A stretch of DNA of 64,000 bases from Chitinophaga sp. YR627 (GCF_900114995.1 NZ_FOUX01000008.1:1-64000); one strand, 5' to 3'. Shown: positions 18,482 to 27,268, numbered from the stretch's first letter. Notes: generated by a model from the letters alone, not told the origin. Numbers and translations are program-made.

Positions 18482-18507
18482 ATTTTCCGCATTAAGCGGT
18501 ATCTTTC
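18476..18507 (+). promoter_or_regulatory. predicted kduI operon promoter
   Basis: TTTG (18476-18479), 20-base spacer, TATCTTTC (18500-18507, TAnnTTTG with one mismatch). The operator contains the -33 element, as at exuT. Predicted leader is about 75 bases. Confidence 0.6.
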
Positions 18508-18586
18508 ATCCAGGTTATGAAAAAGGTGCACTGATACAAGCATCCCCATAATTTATTATCATTTCCAAAACCTAATATGTCGTAAT

Positions 18587-19423
18587 ATGACTGCAGAAAC
18601 CAGGTACGCCTCCAGTCCGGCGGAGGTTCTGAGCTGGAATACAGCCCAGACCAGAAAGGAACTTTTGATTGAACAGCTGTTCGTACAGGATGAGATTAAA
18701 CTGGTATATAGTCACTATGACCGCTTTGTCACAGGTGGTATTTTCCCGGTTACAAAACCATTGCAACTGACGGCCCCTGACCAGTTTAAGGCGGCTTATT
18801 TCCTGGAAAGGAGAGAGTTGGGTATCATCAACGTAGGTGGTGCTGGTGTGGTAACGGTGGATGGTGAAACCTTTGAGATCGGCTTCAAGGAAGCGCTGTA
18901 TGTAGGCAAGGGGAAGAAGGAAGTGTCTTTCAGCAGCAAAGACAGTGCAGCACCGGCGAAGTTCTACCTGAATTCAACACCCGCACATCATGAATATCCA
19001 AGCCGCCATGTTACCCGTAAAGATGCGGAAGTCGTGACGTTGGGCGCAATGGAAACGTCTAATCACCGTACGATCAATAAATTACTTGTCAGCACTGTAT
19101 TACCTACCTGCCAGTTACAGATGGGGATGACAGAACTCAAGCCCGGCAGCGTATGGAACACCATGCCTGCACATACACATGACAGACGTATGGAAGTCTA
19201 TTTCTATTTTGAAGTGCCACAGGGGCAGTCCGTTTGTCATTTCTGGGGCCAGCCACAGGAAACCCGGCATATCTGGATGCAGAACGAGCAGGCGGTAATC
19301 TCTCCGCCCTGGTCTGTTCACTCCGGCGCCGGCACCAGCAACTACACTTTCATCTGGGGTATGGCAGGCGAAAACCTGGATTATGGGGATATGGACGTAT
19401 GCGCAATACCTGATCTCAAATAG
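18587..19423 (+). CDS. kduI: 5-dehydro-4-deoxy-D-glucuronate isomerase
   Basis: KduI isomerises 4-deoxy-5-ketouronate, the spontaneous product of unsaturated uronates, to 2,5-diketo-3-deoxygluconate. 278 residues, a double cupin. The metal-binding signature is visible as TMPAHTHDRRMEVYFYF (about 202-218), and a final His in PPWSVHSGAG near 247. It is the first gene of an operon kduI-DUF4861-kduD-lacI (gaps of 6, 19 and 22 bases). Confidence 0.95.
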   Translation: MTAETRYASSPAEVLSWNTAQTRKELLIEQLFVQDEIKLVYSHYDRFVTGGIFPVTKPLQLTAPDQFKAAYFLERRELGIINVGGAGVVTVDGETFEIGFKEALYVGKGKKEVSFSSKDSAAPAKFYLNSTPAHHEYPSRHVTRKDAEVVTLGAMETSNHRTINKLLVSTVLPTCQLQMGMTELKPGSVWNTMPAHTHDRRMEVYFYFEVPQGQSVCHFWGQPQETRHIWMQNEQAVISPPWSVHSGAGTSNYTFIWGMAGENLDYGDMDVCAIPDLK

Positions 19424-19429
19424 TCATTT

Positions 19430-20569
19430 ATGAAGCGGATATTATTACTGTTAATGGCAGCAGGAGTATGGCATTCCGCCTTGCTGGCCAATTCCACGGA
19501 TAATGGGAAAGCTGCTCCGGTAAGCATTACCATCAAAAACACTTCTGCGATCGCCCGTACGGAGGAGATTGTTGAAATACCTTATGCAAAGCTTGGTCGT
19601 CTGACAGGCGCCTTTAAACTGGTGAATAAACAGACAGGAAAGGAAGTGCCTTATCAGATCGCTTATGAGGGTTCTCCTCAGCCACAGTTGCTGTTGGTAC
19701 AGGTAAGTGTACCGGCTAATAACAGTGTTATTGTAACGGCGGTTGCTGGTCGGCCGGCAGTTGTAAAACCGCGTACCTACGCACGTTACGTACCCGAGCG
19801 CAAAGATGATTTTGCCTGGGAGAATGACCGGATCGCTTTCCGTATGTATGGTGCAGCCCTGGAGAACTTCCCGGCAGAAAATGCGCATGGTATTGATGTC
19901 TGGACAAAACGTACGCCTGAACTGGTATTGAACAGATGGTACAAGACAAACGACTATCACCATGATAACGGACAGGGACTGGATTACTACCATGTAGGGA
20001 TGACCCTGGGCGGTGGGGATATTGCACCTTATCTGCATGACTCTCTCTATTTCCCAAAGAACTACAGGACATGGAAAGTGCTGGATAGTGGTCCGTTACG
20101 CTGTACTTTTCAGCTGGGCTACGAACCCTGGCAGGTAGATGGCAAAACGGTTGCCGTAGTGAAAACAATCTCCCTGGATGCTGGTGCACAGTTGAATAAA
20201 ATGAGTGTATCGTATACGTTACAGCAAAGAGATAGTCTGCCGGTAGCAGCAGGTATCGTAAAACGTGCCGACCCTGGTACCTTACTCCTGGATGAAAAGA
20301 CAGGCGTGTTAGGATACTGGGAACCGGAACATGGCGCTGATGGTATTACAGGTCTTGGACTGGTTATACCAGTGCAGAAGGGACATATGAAAGTAACCGA
20401 TCAGCATCTGCTGGCAACAGCAAATGCCAGCGGAAAAGAGCCGTTTGTATATTACTTCGGCGCTGCATGGAATAAGGCAGGGCATTATACCAGTGCGACA
20501 GCATGGTTTGCATATCTGCAGACATTTGCCGCTAAACAGGCGGCTCCACTGGAAATTAACATCAACTAG
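19430..20569 (+). CDS. secreted DUF4861 protein
   Basis: 379 residues with a cleavable signal peptide (about 1-20, ending ALLANS). The body has the all-beta look of the DUF4861 family as I remember it, including the segment FAWENDRIAFRMYGAAL near 126-142 and PGTLLLDEKTGVLGYWEPEH near 283. DUF4861 genes often accompany pectin, alginate or ulvan degradation genes; the biochemical role is not established to my knowledge. Placement between kduI and kduD suggests a periplasmic step on uronate oligosaccharides, possibly a lyase or hydrolase. That is inference. Confidence 0.8.
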   Translation: MKRILLLLMAAGVWHSALLANSTDNGKAAPVSITIKNTSAIARTEEIVEIPYAKLGRLTGAFKLVNKQTGKEVPYQIAYEGSPQPQLLLVQVSVPANNSVIVTAVAGRPAVVKPRTYARYVPERKDDFAWENDRIAFRMYGAALENFPAENAHGIDVWTKRTPELVLNRWYKTNDYHHDNGQGLDYYHVGMTLGGGDIAPYLHDSLYFPKNYRTWKVLDSGPLRCTFQLGYEPWQVDGKTVAVVKTISLDAGAQLNKMSVSYTLQQRDSLPVAAGIVKRADPGTLLLDEKTGVLGYWEPEHGADGITGLGLVIPVQKGHMKVTDQHLLATANASGKEPFVYYFGAAWNKAGHYTSATAWFAYLQTFAAKQAAPLEININ

Positions 20570-20588
20570 TAAAACTGTATGGCTATTT

Positions 20589-21356
20589 ATGATCTTACAA
20601 TCTTTTGATCTGACAGGTAAGACCGCTCTGGTAACAGGATGTAAAAGAGGTATTGGTATGGGCATGGCGGTGGCGCTGGCGGAAGCGGGCGCAGATGTTA
20701 TAGGTGTATCTGCATCACTGGAAAAAGAAGGGAGTGAAGTGGAAAAAGCAGTGAAGGCGACAGGCCGGCAATTCTATGGCTACCAGTGTGATCTGGGCAA
20801 CCGGGAAGCGCTTTACGCCTTTGTAAAGGAAGTGCATACAAAACATCCCGTAGTGGATATTCTGGTGAATAATGCCGGTACGATTCTCAGAAAACCGGCG
20901 GCAGAACATCCTGACGAATACTGGGATGAAGTGATCAATATCAATCTGAATGCGCAGTTTATTCTTACCCGTGAAATCGGGAAAGGAATGATCGAACGAG
21001 GCAGCGGAAAGATTATCTTTACAGCATCGCTACTCACCTTCCAGGGAGGTATCAATGTGCCCGGATATGCCGCCAGTAAAGGAGCCGTAGGTTCGCTGGT
21101 AAAGGCATTTGCCAATGAATGGGCAGGTAAGGGGATCAATGTGAATGCAATTGCACCGGGATATATCGCTACTGACAATACAGCTGCATTACGTGCAGAC
21201 GAAAAACGAAGCGCTTCCATACTGGAGCGTATCCCAGCCGGCAGATGGGGAGAACCAGCCGATTTTAAAGGACCGGTTGTGTTCCTGGCATCTGCTGCTG
21301 CTGACTATATCCATGGCACGATACTGACTGTTGACGGAGGATGGATGGGGCGTTAA
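20589..21356 (+). CDS. kduD: 2-deoxy-D-gluconate 3-dehydrogenase (SDR)
   Basis: KduD reduces 2,5-diketo-3-deoxygluconate to KDG with NAD(P)H. I start at ATG 20589 (MILQSFDLTGKTALVTG); the longer frame to 20424 overlaps the DUF4861 gene and has no SDR resemblance. The 255-residue protein has the SDR signature: cofactor motif TGCKRGIG at 16-23, NNAG at 94-97, and the S147-Y160-K164 catalytic set. Context with kduI makes the substrate assignment secure; a gluconate 5-dehydrogenase would look similar in sequence. Confidence 0.92.
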   Translation: MILQSFDLTGKTALVTGCKRGIGMGMAVALAEAGADVIGVSASLEKEGSEVEKAVKATGRQFYGYQCDLGNREALYAFVKEVHTKHPVVDILVNNAGTILRKPAAEHPDEYWDEVININLNAQFILTREIGKGMIERGSGKIIFTASLLTFQGGINVPGYAASKGAVGSLVKAFANEWAGKGINVNAIAPGYIATDNTAALRADEKRSASILERIPAGRWGEPADFKGPVVFLASAAADYIHGTILTVDGGWMGR

Positions 21357-21378
21357 AACAGCACCTATATACTGATCT

Positions 21379-22446
21379 ATGAGCAAAAGAACTGAAAAGA
21401 CAATCGTTGACATTGCGGAAGAGCTGAAACTCTCCATATCTACCGTTTCCCGTGCGCTGAATAATCATCCGAATATCAGTGTCAAGACAAAGGAAAAGGT
21501 GAAGAAGATGGCGAATAAGCTGGGGTATCGCCCCAATGCAATGGCAGCTGGTTTGCGTAACAGCAAGAGCCGGACCATCGGACTGGTGGTACCGCGTATT
21601 TCTATGTTCTTTCCTGCCACGATCAGTACCGTTATTCAGAATAAACTGTATGAACATGGCTATCATGTGCTGATCTGTCAGTCGAATGATTCGCTGGAAC
21701 AGGAGATTGCGCTGGCGGAGACATTATACTCCACCAGGATCGATGCACTGGCAGTTTCCAGTACTTTATATACAACGGACTTCTCTCACTTTGATATCTT
21801 CAAGGATAACAATATTCCCCTGGTATTCTTTGACCGTGTGCCAAAGGATTATCAGGCGAAAGTGGTAAGGGGAGATGATTATCTCGGAGGATATACTGTA
21901 ACAGAACACCTGATAGAAAAAGGATGTAAAGATATTGTGCATATCTCCGGACCACTGACCTGTAGTCTTTATGTAGATCGCGTGGCGGGTTATAAGAATG
22001 CCCTGCGTAAACATAAGATACCATTTCAGAAATCGCGCGTGTTCTACCAGGAACTGACGAAAGAGAATGCGCAACAGACATGTGAAAAGATCTTTGCCAA
22101 AAAGCCCTGGCCTGATGGTGTATTCGCCGCAAACGATACAACAGCGATCACTATCCTGGAGCATTGTCGCAAGCTGAATCTGCGCGTGCCGGAGGATATT
22201 AAAATAGTGGGTTATTCCAATGATCCGCGTGCGGAAATTATTACGCCTACCATTACATCAGTAGATCAGTTCCCGGCATTGATGGGAGAGCGTGTCGCAG
22301 CTGCATTACTCGATCTGATGCAACAGCCGGCATCTACGCCACAGCGTTATTCGGAAGAGATCGTACCTATCGAACTGATAGAGCGTGCATCTTCGGCAGC
22401 AGCTGAGACTACAGCAAAAAAAGTTGGTAAAAAGAAAGTAAAATAA
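21379..22446 (+). CDS. LacI-family repressor of uronate genes
   Basis: A 355-residue LacI/GalR-family regulator. The N-terminal helix-turn-helix (VDIAEELKLSISTVSRALNN, about 10-29) is followed by the hinge helix (RPNAMAAGLRNSKS) and a periplasmic-binding-protein-like effector domain. The C-terminal tail is basic (AKKVGKKKVK). As last gene of the kduI operon it would be under its own operator at 18468-18481. Probable effector is KDG or a related intermediate, by analogy to KdgR-type regulators of the LacI family; this is inferred from context. Confidence 0.92.
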   Translation: MSKRTEKTIVDIAEELKLSISTVSRALNNHPNISVKTKEKVKKMANKLGYRPNAMAAGLRNSKSRTIGLVVPRISMFFPATISTVIQNKLYEHGYHVLICQSNDSLEQEIALAETLYSTRIDALAVSSTLYTTDFSHFDIFKDNNIPLVFFDRVPKDYQAKVVRGDDYLGGYTVTEHLIEKGCKDIVHISGPLTCSLYVDRVAGYKNALRKHKIPFQKSRVFYQELTKENAQQTCEKIFAKKPWPDGVFAANDTTAITILEHCRKLNLRVPEDIKIVGYSNDPRAEIITPTITSVDQFPALMGERVAAALLDLMQQPASTPQRYSEEIVPIELIERASSAAAETTAKKVGKKKVK

Positions 22447-22447
22447 G

Positions 22448-22485
22448 GCAGGGTTGCTGTTAATAAACAGCCCTGCTTTTCTTTT
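22448..22485 (+). terminator. intrinsic terminator after the LacI gene
   Basis: Stem GCAGGG/CCCTGC extended by CTGTT/AACAG across a small bulge, then a run of T residues broken by one C. It separates the kduI operon from the GH88 unit. Confidence 0.75.
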
Positions 22486-22494
22486 ATACATACA

Positions 22495-22508
22495 TGCAAA
22501 CGATTGCG
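22495..22508. promoter_or_regulatory. degenerate LacI-type operator upstream of GH88
   Basis: TGCAAACGATTGCG, matching the exuT/kduI operator at 12 of 14 positions with the central CG retained. A TACAATTTG element follows at 22532-22540, but its distance from the operator TTG (25 bases) exceeds the 20 seen at the two perfect sites. Confidence 0.65.
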
Positions 22509-22566
22509 TAAAAATAATTGGTCAATCACCGTACAATTTGTAGTGCGGGTAATAAAATTACACGAG

Positions 22567-23766
22567 ATGAAAAAACTATCACTCCTATTCTGTGCATGCC
22601 TGCTAACAGGCGCCATTACAACAGGGTATGCTCAGCAGAGCAACCGCAAAAAGGAACTCATTGCTACCGCTGACAAAACGCTGGACCTCGCCGTACGTCA
22701 GTATAAACTGATGATGCAGCATGTACCTGACGACGTATTACCACGTACAACCAATAATGAAGACGGCAGTTTTGTGACGGCAAAGACAAATTGGTGGACA
22801 GCAGGTTTTTACCCCGGCACACTGTGGTATCTGTATGAATATTCCAAAGACAATACCCTGAAGCAGGAAGCACTGAAACGTACAGCACAGGTGGAGGTTG
22901 AGAAGAATAACAAGGGGACGCATGACCTTGGGTTTATGTTGTATTGCAGCGCCGGTAATGCGTATCGTATCACTAAAGATCCGAAGTATAAGGAAGTACT
23001 GCTGACAAGTGCGCGTTCACTGTCTACCAGGTTCAATCCGAAAGTAGGTTGTATCAAATCATGGGATCATGGCAAATGGGAATTCCCGGTGATCATTGAT
23101 AACATGATGAACCTGGAACTGCTGAACTGGGCTACCCGTGTCAGCAAGGATCCTTCGTTTGACCACATTGCACGTACGCATGCGAATACAACTATAAAAC
23201 ATCATTACAGGAAAGACTACAGTTCTTACCACGTAATTGGTTATGATAGTACCACTGGTGCAGTACTGGCAAGAAATACCGCACAGGGTGCGAATGATAC
23301 ATCTGCCTGGTCCCGTGGACAGGCATGGGGACTCTATGGTTACACCATGATGTACCGTGATACCAAAGACAAAGCTTATCTGGCACAGGCGCAGCATATC
23401 GCTGATTATATCCTGAATCATCCACGTATGCCGGAAGATCTGATCCCTTACTGGGACTATGACGCACCTGGCATTCCGAATGCACCGAGAGATGCTTCAG
23501 CAGGAGCAGTAGCTGCGTCTGCATTACTGGAACTGAGCCGTTACACAAAAGGAGCAACTGCTACCCGTTACTGGAATGCAGCAGAGAAAATGCTGGAGAG
23601 TTTAGCTAGTCCGGCTTACCTGGCGAAAGAAGGAGAGAACAACAACTTTATCCTGATGCATAGTGTAGGTTCTATTCCGCATAAATCAGAAGTGGATGTA
23701 CCACTGACCTATGCAGACTATTACTTTGTAGAAGCTTTATTACGATACAAGCAATGGGCTAAATAA
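22567..23766 (+). CDS. GH88 unsaturated glucuronyl/galacturonyl hydrolase
   Basis: GH88 enzymes remove the 4,5-unsaturated uronate left by polysaccharide lyases from oligosaccharide non-reducing ends, by hydrating the double bond. I start at ATG 22567, which gives a clean signal peptide (MKKLSLLFCACLLTGAITTGYAQ); the frame extends to 22504 but would add a non-secretory N-terminus. The mature (alpha/alpha)6-barrel has WWTAGFYPGTLWYLYE near 76-91, the conserved HDLGF at 119-123 with a probable catalytic Asp, and SRGQAWGLYGYTMMYRD near 238. It feeds KduI, and shares its stop with the next start (TAATG). Confidence 0.92.
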   Translation: MKKLSLLFCACLLTGAITTGYAQQSNRKKELIATADKTLDLAVRQYKLMMQHVPDDVLPRTTNNEDGSFVTAKTNWWTAGFYPGTLWYLYEYSKDNTLKQEALKRTAQVEVEKNNKGTHDLGFMLYCSAGNAYRITKDPKYKEVLLTSARSLSTRFNPKVGCIKSWDHGKWEFPVIIDNMMNLELLNWATRVSKDPSFDHIARTHANTTIKHHYRKDYSSYHVIGYDSTTGAVLARNTAQGANDTSAWSRGQAWGLYGYTMMYRDTKDKAYLAQAQHIADYILNHPRMPEDLIPYWDYDAPGIPNAPRDASAGAVAASALLELSRYTKGATATRYWNAAEKMLESLASPAYLAKEGENNNFILMHSVGSIPHKSEVDVPLTYADYYFVEALLRYKQWAK

Positions 23767-25022
23767 TGCACAGACGTCATTTTATAAAAGCTGTTCCCCT
23801 GGCCGGTATGGCAGGGGTGGTAAAATCAGGACACTTCCTGCTGGCAGAGCGTATGCCGGCAGGAAGTGCTGCTGTACAGGCGGACCGTGAATACTGGGTG
23901 CAGTTGCTGACCCGTATTGCAGAACCAGTGATGAAATCGCTGAGTATGGGACAGTTGCGTCAGCAGATGCCGCTCGAGGTTGCGCCAGGATATAATAAGC
24001 CAGTGGAAAAAGTGACTTATCTGGAGGCTTTCGGACGGACTATGGCCGGTATTGCACCCTGGCTGGAACTGGGTGCAGATGGAACAGCGGAAGGCAAAAT
24101 AAGGGCTCGTTTTATTGAATACGCATTGAAGGGAACTGCGCAGGCGGTGCAACCAGGTGGGCCGGATCAGATGAATTTTACCGGACAGTTTGATGGACAG
24201 CCACTGGTGGATGGCGCATTTCTCGCGCATGCATTTATCCGCGCACCTAAACAGTTATGGCAGCCCTTACCCGATACGGTGAAACAACAGATCGTAGCGG
24301 GCTTTAAAAGTTTGCGGAGCATACGGCCGGGATATAATAACTGGTTGTTATTTGCCGGTATCATAGAGGCTGCATTATTGTTGTTTGGAGAGGAATGGGA
24401 CGGTATGCGTGTGGATTATGCCATAAAAAAACACCAGGAATGGTATAAGGGAGATGGCATGTATGGAGATGGGGCGGATTTCCACTTTGACTACTATAAT
24501 GGTTTTGTGATCCAGCCGATGCTGACAGATATATTGAAGGTCCTGTCAGATGCCCGCAAGGCGCCGGTAAAAGATTATGAGCAGTCGATCAGCCGGATGC
24601 AGCGTTACGGAGAGATACAGGAACGGCAGATCTCACCGGAAGGCACATTCCCGGTCGTAGGGCGCTCTATGACCTATCGTAATGCCGTTTTTCAGCCATT
24701 GGTACAGCTGGCATTACACGAACAGTTACCGGCCACACTGACGCCAGGTCAGGTAAGAGCGGCACTAACGGCAGTAATGAAACGGATATTTGAAGCAGCG
24801 GGTACGTTTGATAAGAAGGGCTGGTTACAGCTGGGCTTTTGCGGACATCAACCGGAGATAGCGGATGTCTATACTTCTACAGGTAGTTTGTACCTGTGTA
24901 CGACAGGGTTTTTAGCATTGGGCCTGCCGGCGGACCACACTTTCTGGACAGCAGCTCCGGAGGAGTGGACGTCCCAAAAAGCATGGTCGGGTAAGGCAGT
25001 AAAAAGAGATCATGCGCTTTAA
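23766..25022 (+). CDS. DUF2264 secreted protein
   Basis: 418 residues beginning MHRRHFIKAVPLAGMAGVV, an N-terminus with the twin-Arg look of a Tat or lipid-free signal. The body matches DUF2264, a predicted (alpha/alpha)6-type family: the YGDGADFHFDYYNGFVIQPML stretch (positions roughly 236-256) and GRSMTYRNAVFQPL near 300 are characteristic. The ATG overlaps the GH88 stop by one base, so the two are translationally coupled and likely act on the same uronate oligosaccharide. Enzymatic role of the family is unsettled. Its TAA stop is shared as a palindromic TTAA with the convergent response-regulator gene. Confidence 0.85.
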   Translation: MHRRHFIKAVPLAGMAGVVKSGHFLLAERMPAGSAAVQADREYWVQLLTRIAEPVMKSLSMGQLRQQMPLEVAPGYNKPVEKVTYLEAFGRTMAGIAPWLELGADGTAEGKIRARFIEYALKGTAQAVQPGGPDQMNFTGQFDGQPLVDGAFLAHAFIRAPKQLWQPLPDTVKQQIVAGFKSLRSIRPGYNNWLLFAGIIEAALLLFGEEWDGMRVDYAIKKHQEWYKGDGMYGDGADFHFDYYNGFVIQPMLTDILKVLSDARKAPVKDYEQSISRMQRYGEIQERQISPEGTFPVVGRSMTYRNAVFQPLVQLALHEQLPATLTPGQVRAALTAVMKRIFEAAGTFDKKGWLQLGFCGHQPEIADVYTSTGSLYLCTTGFLALGLPADHTFWTAAPEEWTSQKAWSGKAVKRDHAL

Positions 25023-25696
25023 TCGGTGTTGATGTCTATCAGGCCGTATCTGATACCAAAGATCACGAGTCCCACACGCGTCTTTACCTTCAGTTTGTCA
25101 CACAGACTGCTTTTATAATCATCAATGGTACGCGGACTGACAAACATTTTCTGGGCAATTTCCTTGTAGGAGAGCTCAGTACAGAGGAATTGCAGAAATG
25201 TCTTTTCTTTTGGTGTCAGTTCGATCTTCTCACTGAGCGATAATACGTCTTTCTGCAAACCGGAAATGACTTTCCCGGAGATATAATCAGGCAGATAAAA
25301 GTCTTTCTTTATAATAGAATCAAATGCTTCTTTGAGATCATCCGGTTCTACATTTTTCATGATATAACCTTTTGCACCTGATTTCAGCATTTTGATGATG
25401 ACTGACTCATCATTGAGCATAGAGAGCGCGAGTACTTTGATCTGAGGGAAATGGTTATTGATCCAGGCAGCGGTTTCGTAACCGTTCATGCCTGGCATGT
25501 TAACGTCGAGTATGAGTATATCCGGCAACTGTAACTCACGGTTATTGATGATCTTGATCACTTCTTCGCCGTTGCTGGCTTCAAAGAGGATGAAGTAATC
25601 AGTAAAAGTATTAATCAGCCTGCCAAGCGCTTTTCTTACCAGCACATGGTCATCGGCAATGGCAACACTATATTTCGCTTTCCTGGTTATGCTCAT
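25019..25696 (-). CDS. LuxR/NarL-family response regulator
   Basis: 225 residues: a receiver domain with acidic pocket D15/D16, phospho-acceptor D64 in ILDVNMPGM and Lys near 115 (GAKGYIMK), then a C-terminal LuxR-type helix-turn-helix (about 155-215, ELSYKEIAQKMFVSPRTID). It would act as a DNA-binding regulator once phosphorylated by the kinase encoded just upstream, with which it overlaps by 29 bases. Target genes are not evident from sequence. Confidence 0.93.
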   Translation of the reverse strand: MSITRKAKYSVAIADDHVLVRKALGRLINTFTDYFILFEASNGEEVIKIINNRELQLPDILILDVNMPGMNGYETAAWINNHFPQIKVLALSMLNDESVIIKMLKSGAKGYIMKNVEPDDLKEAFDSIIKKDFYLPDYISGKVISGLQKDVLSLSEKIELTPKEKTFLQFLCTELSYKEIAQKMFVSPRTIDDYKSSLCDKLKVKTRVGLVIFGIRYGLIDINTD

Positions 25697-26504
25697 GTAA
25701 TGACTCTTTGTTTATGGGTATAGTGATCCGAATGGCTGTTCCGCTATTTTTCGCACTATTGATATGGAATGTGCCTCCTATCAGGGAGGCCCGTTTTTTA
25801 ATGTTCATTAATCCAAGGCCTTTCAATCTTTCCTGTCTTGCAAACAGTGCTTCGGGATCGAAGCCGACACCATTATCCTTGATTTCCAGAATGATGATAT
25901 CTGTTTTATGGGAAAGCCGGACTTCTACCTTAGTGGCTTTTGCATGTTTGACAATGTTATTGAGCATTTCCTGTACAATGCGGAAAAGTATAATCTCAGT
26001 CTGATGGTCCAGCAGGTTCCTTACGTCGGCAAAATTAAAAGAAGTTTCGTACAAATTGGTCCTTTTCAGTCTCTCCAGCTCGAAGTCGATAGAGTTGGCA
26101 AGACCGATTTCGGTAACGCGGTCTGTATGTAAACTGCGGGAAAGATCTCTTAATTCTGTGATAGCTTTCTGTAAAGCCTTTCTGCTTTCTTCTATATATT
26201 CATGTGCCTCACTGTTATTTTCAACTGGTACGGTTAACAGGGAAAGTGCTACAAAGGTGAGCGACTGCCCGATATTATCATGTATTTCCTGGGAAAGGTG
26301 TCCAAATACATTTTCCTGGATTTCCAGTTGTGATTTTAATAGTTCCTGTTCATACCTTTCTTTCATCAGGTTGAGTTCCTGCGCCTGTGCCTGCCTGCTT
26401 TTCTGATTCAGTATTAACATAATAACGATAAAGCCCACCAGCAAAACAAGCAGGAAGAGGGACGTAAAAATGACTAGGAATACCTCCTGAAAATCAGATT
26501 GCAT
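25668..26504 (-). CDS. sensor histidine kinase, one TM, no sensor domain
   Basis: 278 residues. One N-terminal membrane segment (about 9-31), a coiled-coil linker, then a HisKA_3-type dimerisation domain with phospho-acceptor H75 (QEIHDNIGQ) and a HATPase_c domain (EMLNNIVKHA, DNGVGFDPEAL, GLGLMNIKKRA). There is no periplasmic or PAS/GAF sensor, so input must come through the membrane segment or a partner. The upstream 7-TM protein overlaps its start by 31 bases and is the obvious candidate. Confidence 0.92.
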   Translation of the reverse strand: MQSDFQEVFLVIFTSLFLLVLLVGFIVIMLILNQKSRQAQAQELNLMKERYEQELLKSQLEIQENVFGHLSQEIHDNIGQSLTFVALSLLTVPVENNSEAHEYIEESRKALQKAITELRDLSRSLHTDRVTEIGLANSIDFELERLKRTNLYETSFNFADVRNLLDHQTEIILFRIVQEMLNNIVKHAKATKVEVRLSHKTDIIILEIKDNGVGFDPEALFARQERLKGLGLMNIKKRASLIGGTFHINSAKNSGTAIRITIPINKESLHEHNQESEI

Positions 26505-27169
26505 ATAAACGAAATGCTGAACAATAAATATAGGATAATATTTACCATAAGGTTGATGAAATAAAGTGTCTTTAAGTTATAAAAGGGCATTAATGATATG
26601 GCATTTACTACTCCTGTCAGTGGCGGACTGCAGGTATAAAAGAAGAGCAGGCCGGTGGATACCCAGAAGGCAGGCTCCTTCAGCAGGCTATGCGGTCCGG
26701 GATATTTAATACGTTCATAAAAGTAGCAGACACTGGCTGTTACTACTATAACGCAGCCGGATAGAAACGTATAAGTATTGAAAATAGTATTAGTTCCCTG
26801 AATCAGGAACAGGTTAATAAGCGCCAATACCGGATATGCAAACATCAAAACACCCATTACACTGACAAGTCTCGCATTTGTCATAAAAGATCGGAGCAGG
26901 AAGATCAGGTATGTAAAGTTGATGATGGCATATAGGTTATAGAAGATCAGGTTTCGTTTATTATGGATACTATACCACCAGGCGACTACTTCCACAATAA
27001 TAGTTACCAGTATATATACAATGAATGAGTTCAGGTACCGTGGAGGGTCTTTCTGCAGTTTAGCCAGCAATGCTGTGATAAAACAGATAATAATGATTAA
27101 TACATGCATAGGTAACTGGTATAGAGACGTATGAGAAAACACGAGCATATATGTATGTACGCAGGACAT
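26474..27169 (-). CDS. 7-TM membrane protein, putative sensor partner
   Basis: 231 residues, very hydrophobic. Seven membrane segments can be counted, separated by short loops with a few charges (for example KLQKDPPRY and YERIKYPGPHS). An inner start at ATG 27109 (MHVLIIIICF) would remove a 20-residue leader. No known domain recognised. Position as first gene of an overlapping operon with a sensor-less kinase and a response regulator suggests it detects a membrane or extracellular signal for them. That is inference. Confidence 0.75.
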   Translation of the reverse strand: MSCVHTYMLVFSHTSLYQLPMHVLIIIICFITALLAKLQKDPPRYLNSFIVYILVTIIVEVVAWWYSIHNKRNLIFYNLYAIINFTYLIFLLRSFMTNARLVSVMGVLMFAYPVLALINLFLIQGTNTIFNTYTFLSGCVIVVTASVCYFYERIKYPGPHSLLKEPAFWVSTGLLFFYTCSPPLTGVVNAISLMPFYNLKTLYFINLMVNIILYLLFSISFICNLIFRRYS

Positions 27170-27268
27170 AGAATATTGGTGGCAAATGTTTTGAACTGTT
27201 ATGAATGACTTGTATGCGACTGGTAAATTAGTAAAAGTGCAGAAAAGATAATTTCCTCCTTATTAAAA

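Noticed and set aside
20424-20588. 55-residue N-terminal extension of KduD
   Set aside because: It overlaps the DUF4861 gene, and the SDR fold begins right at ATG 20589.
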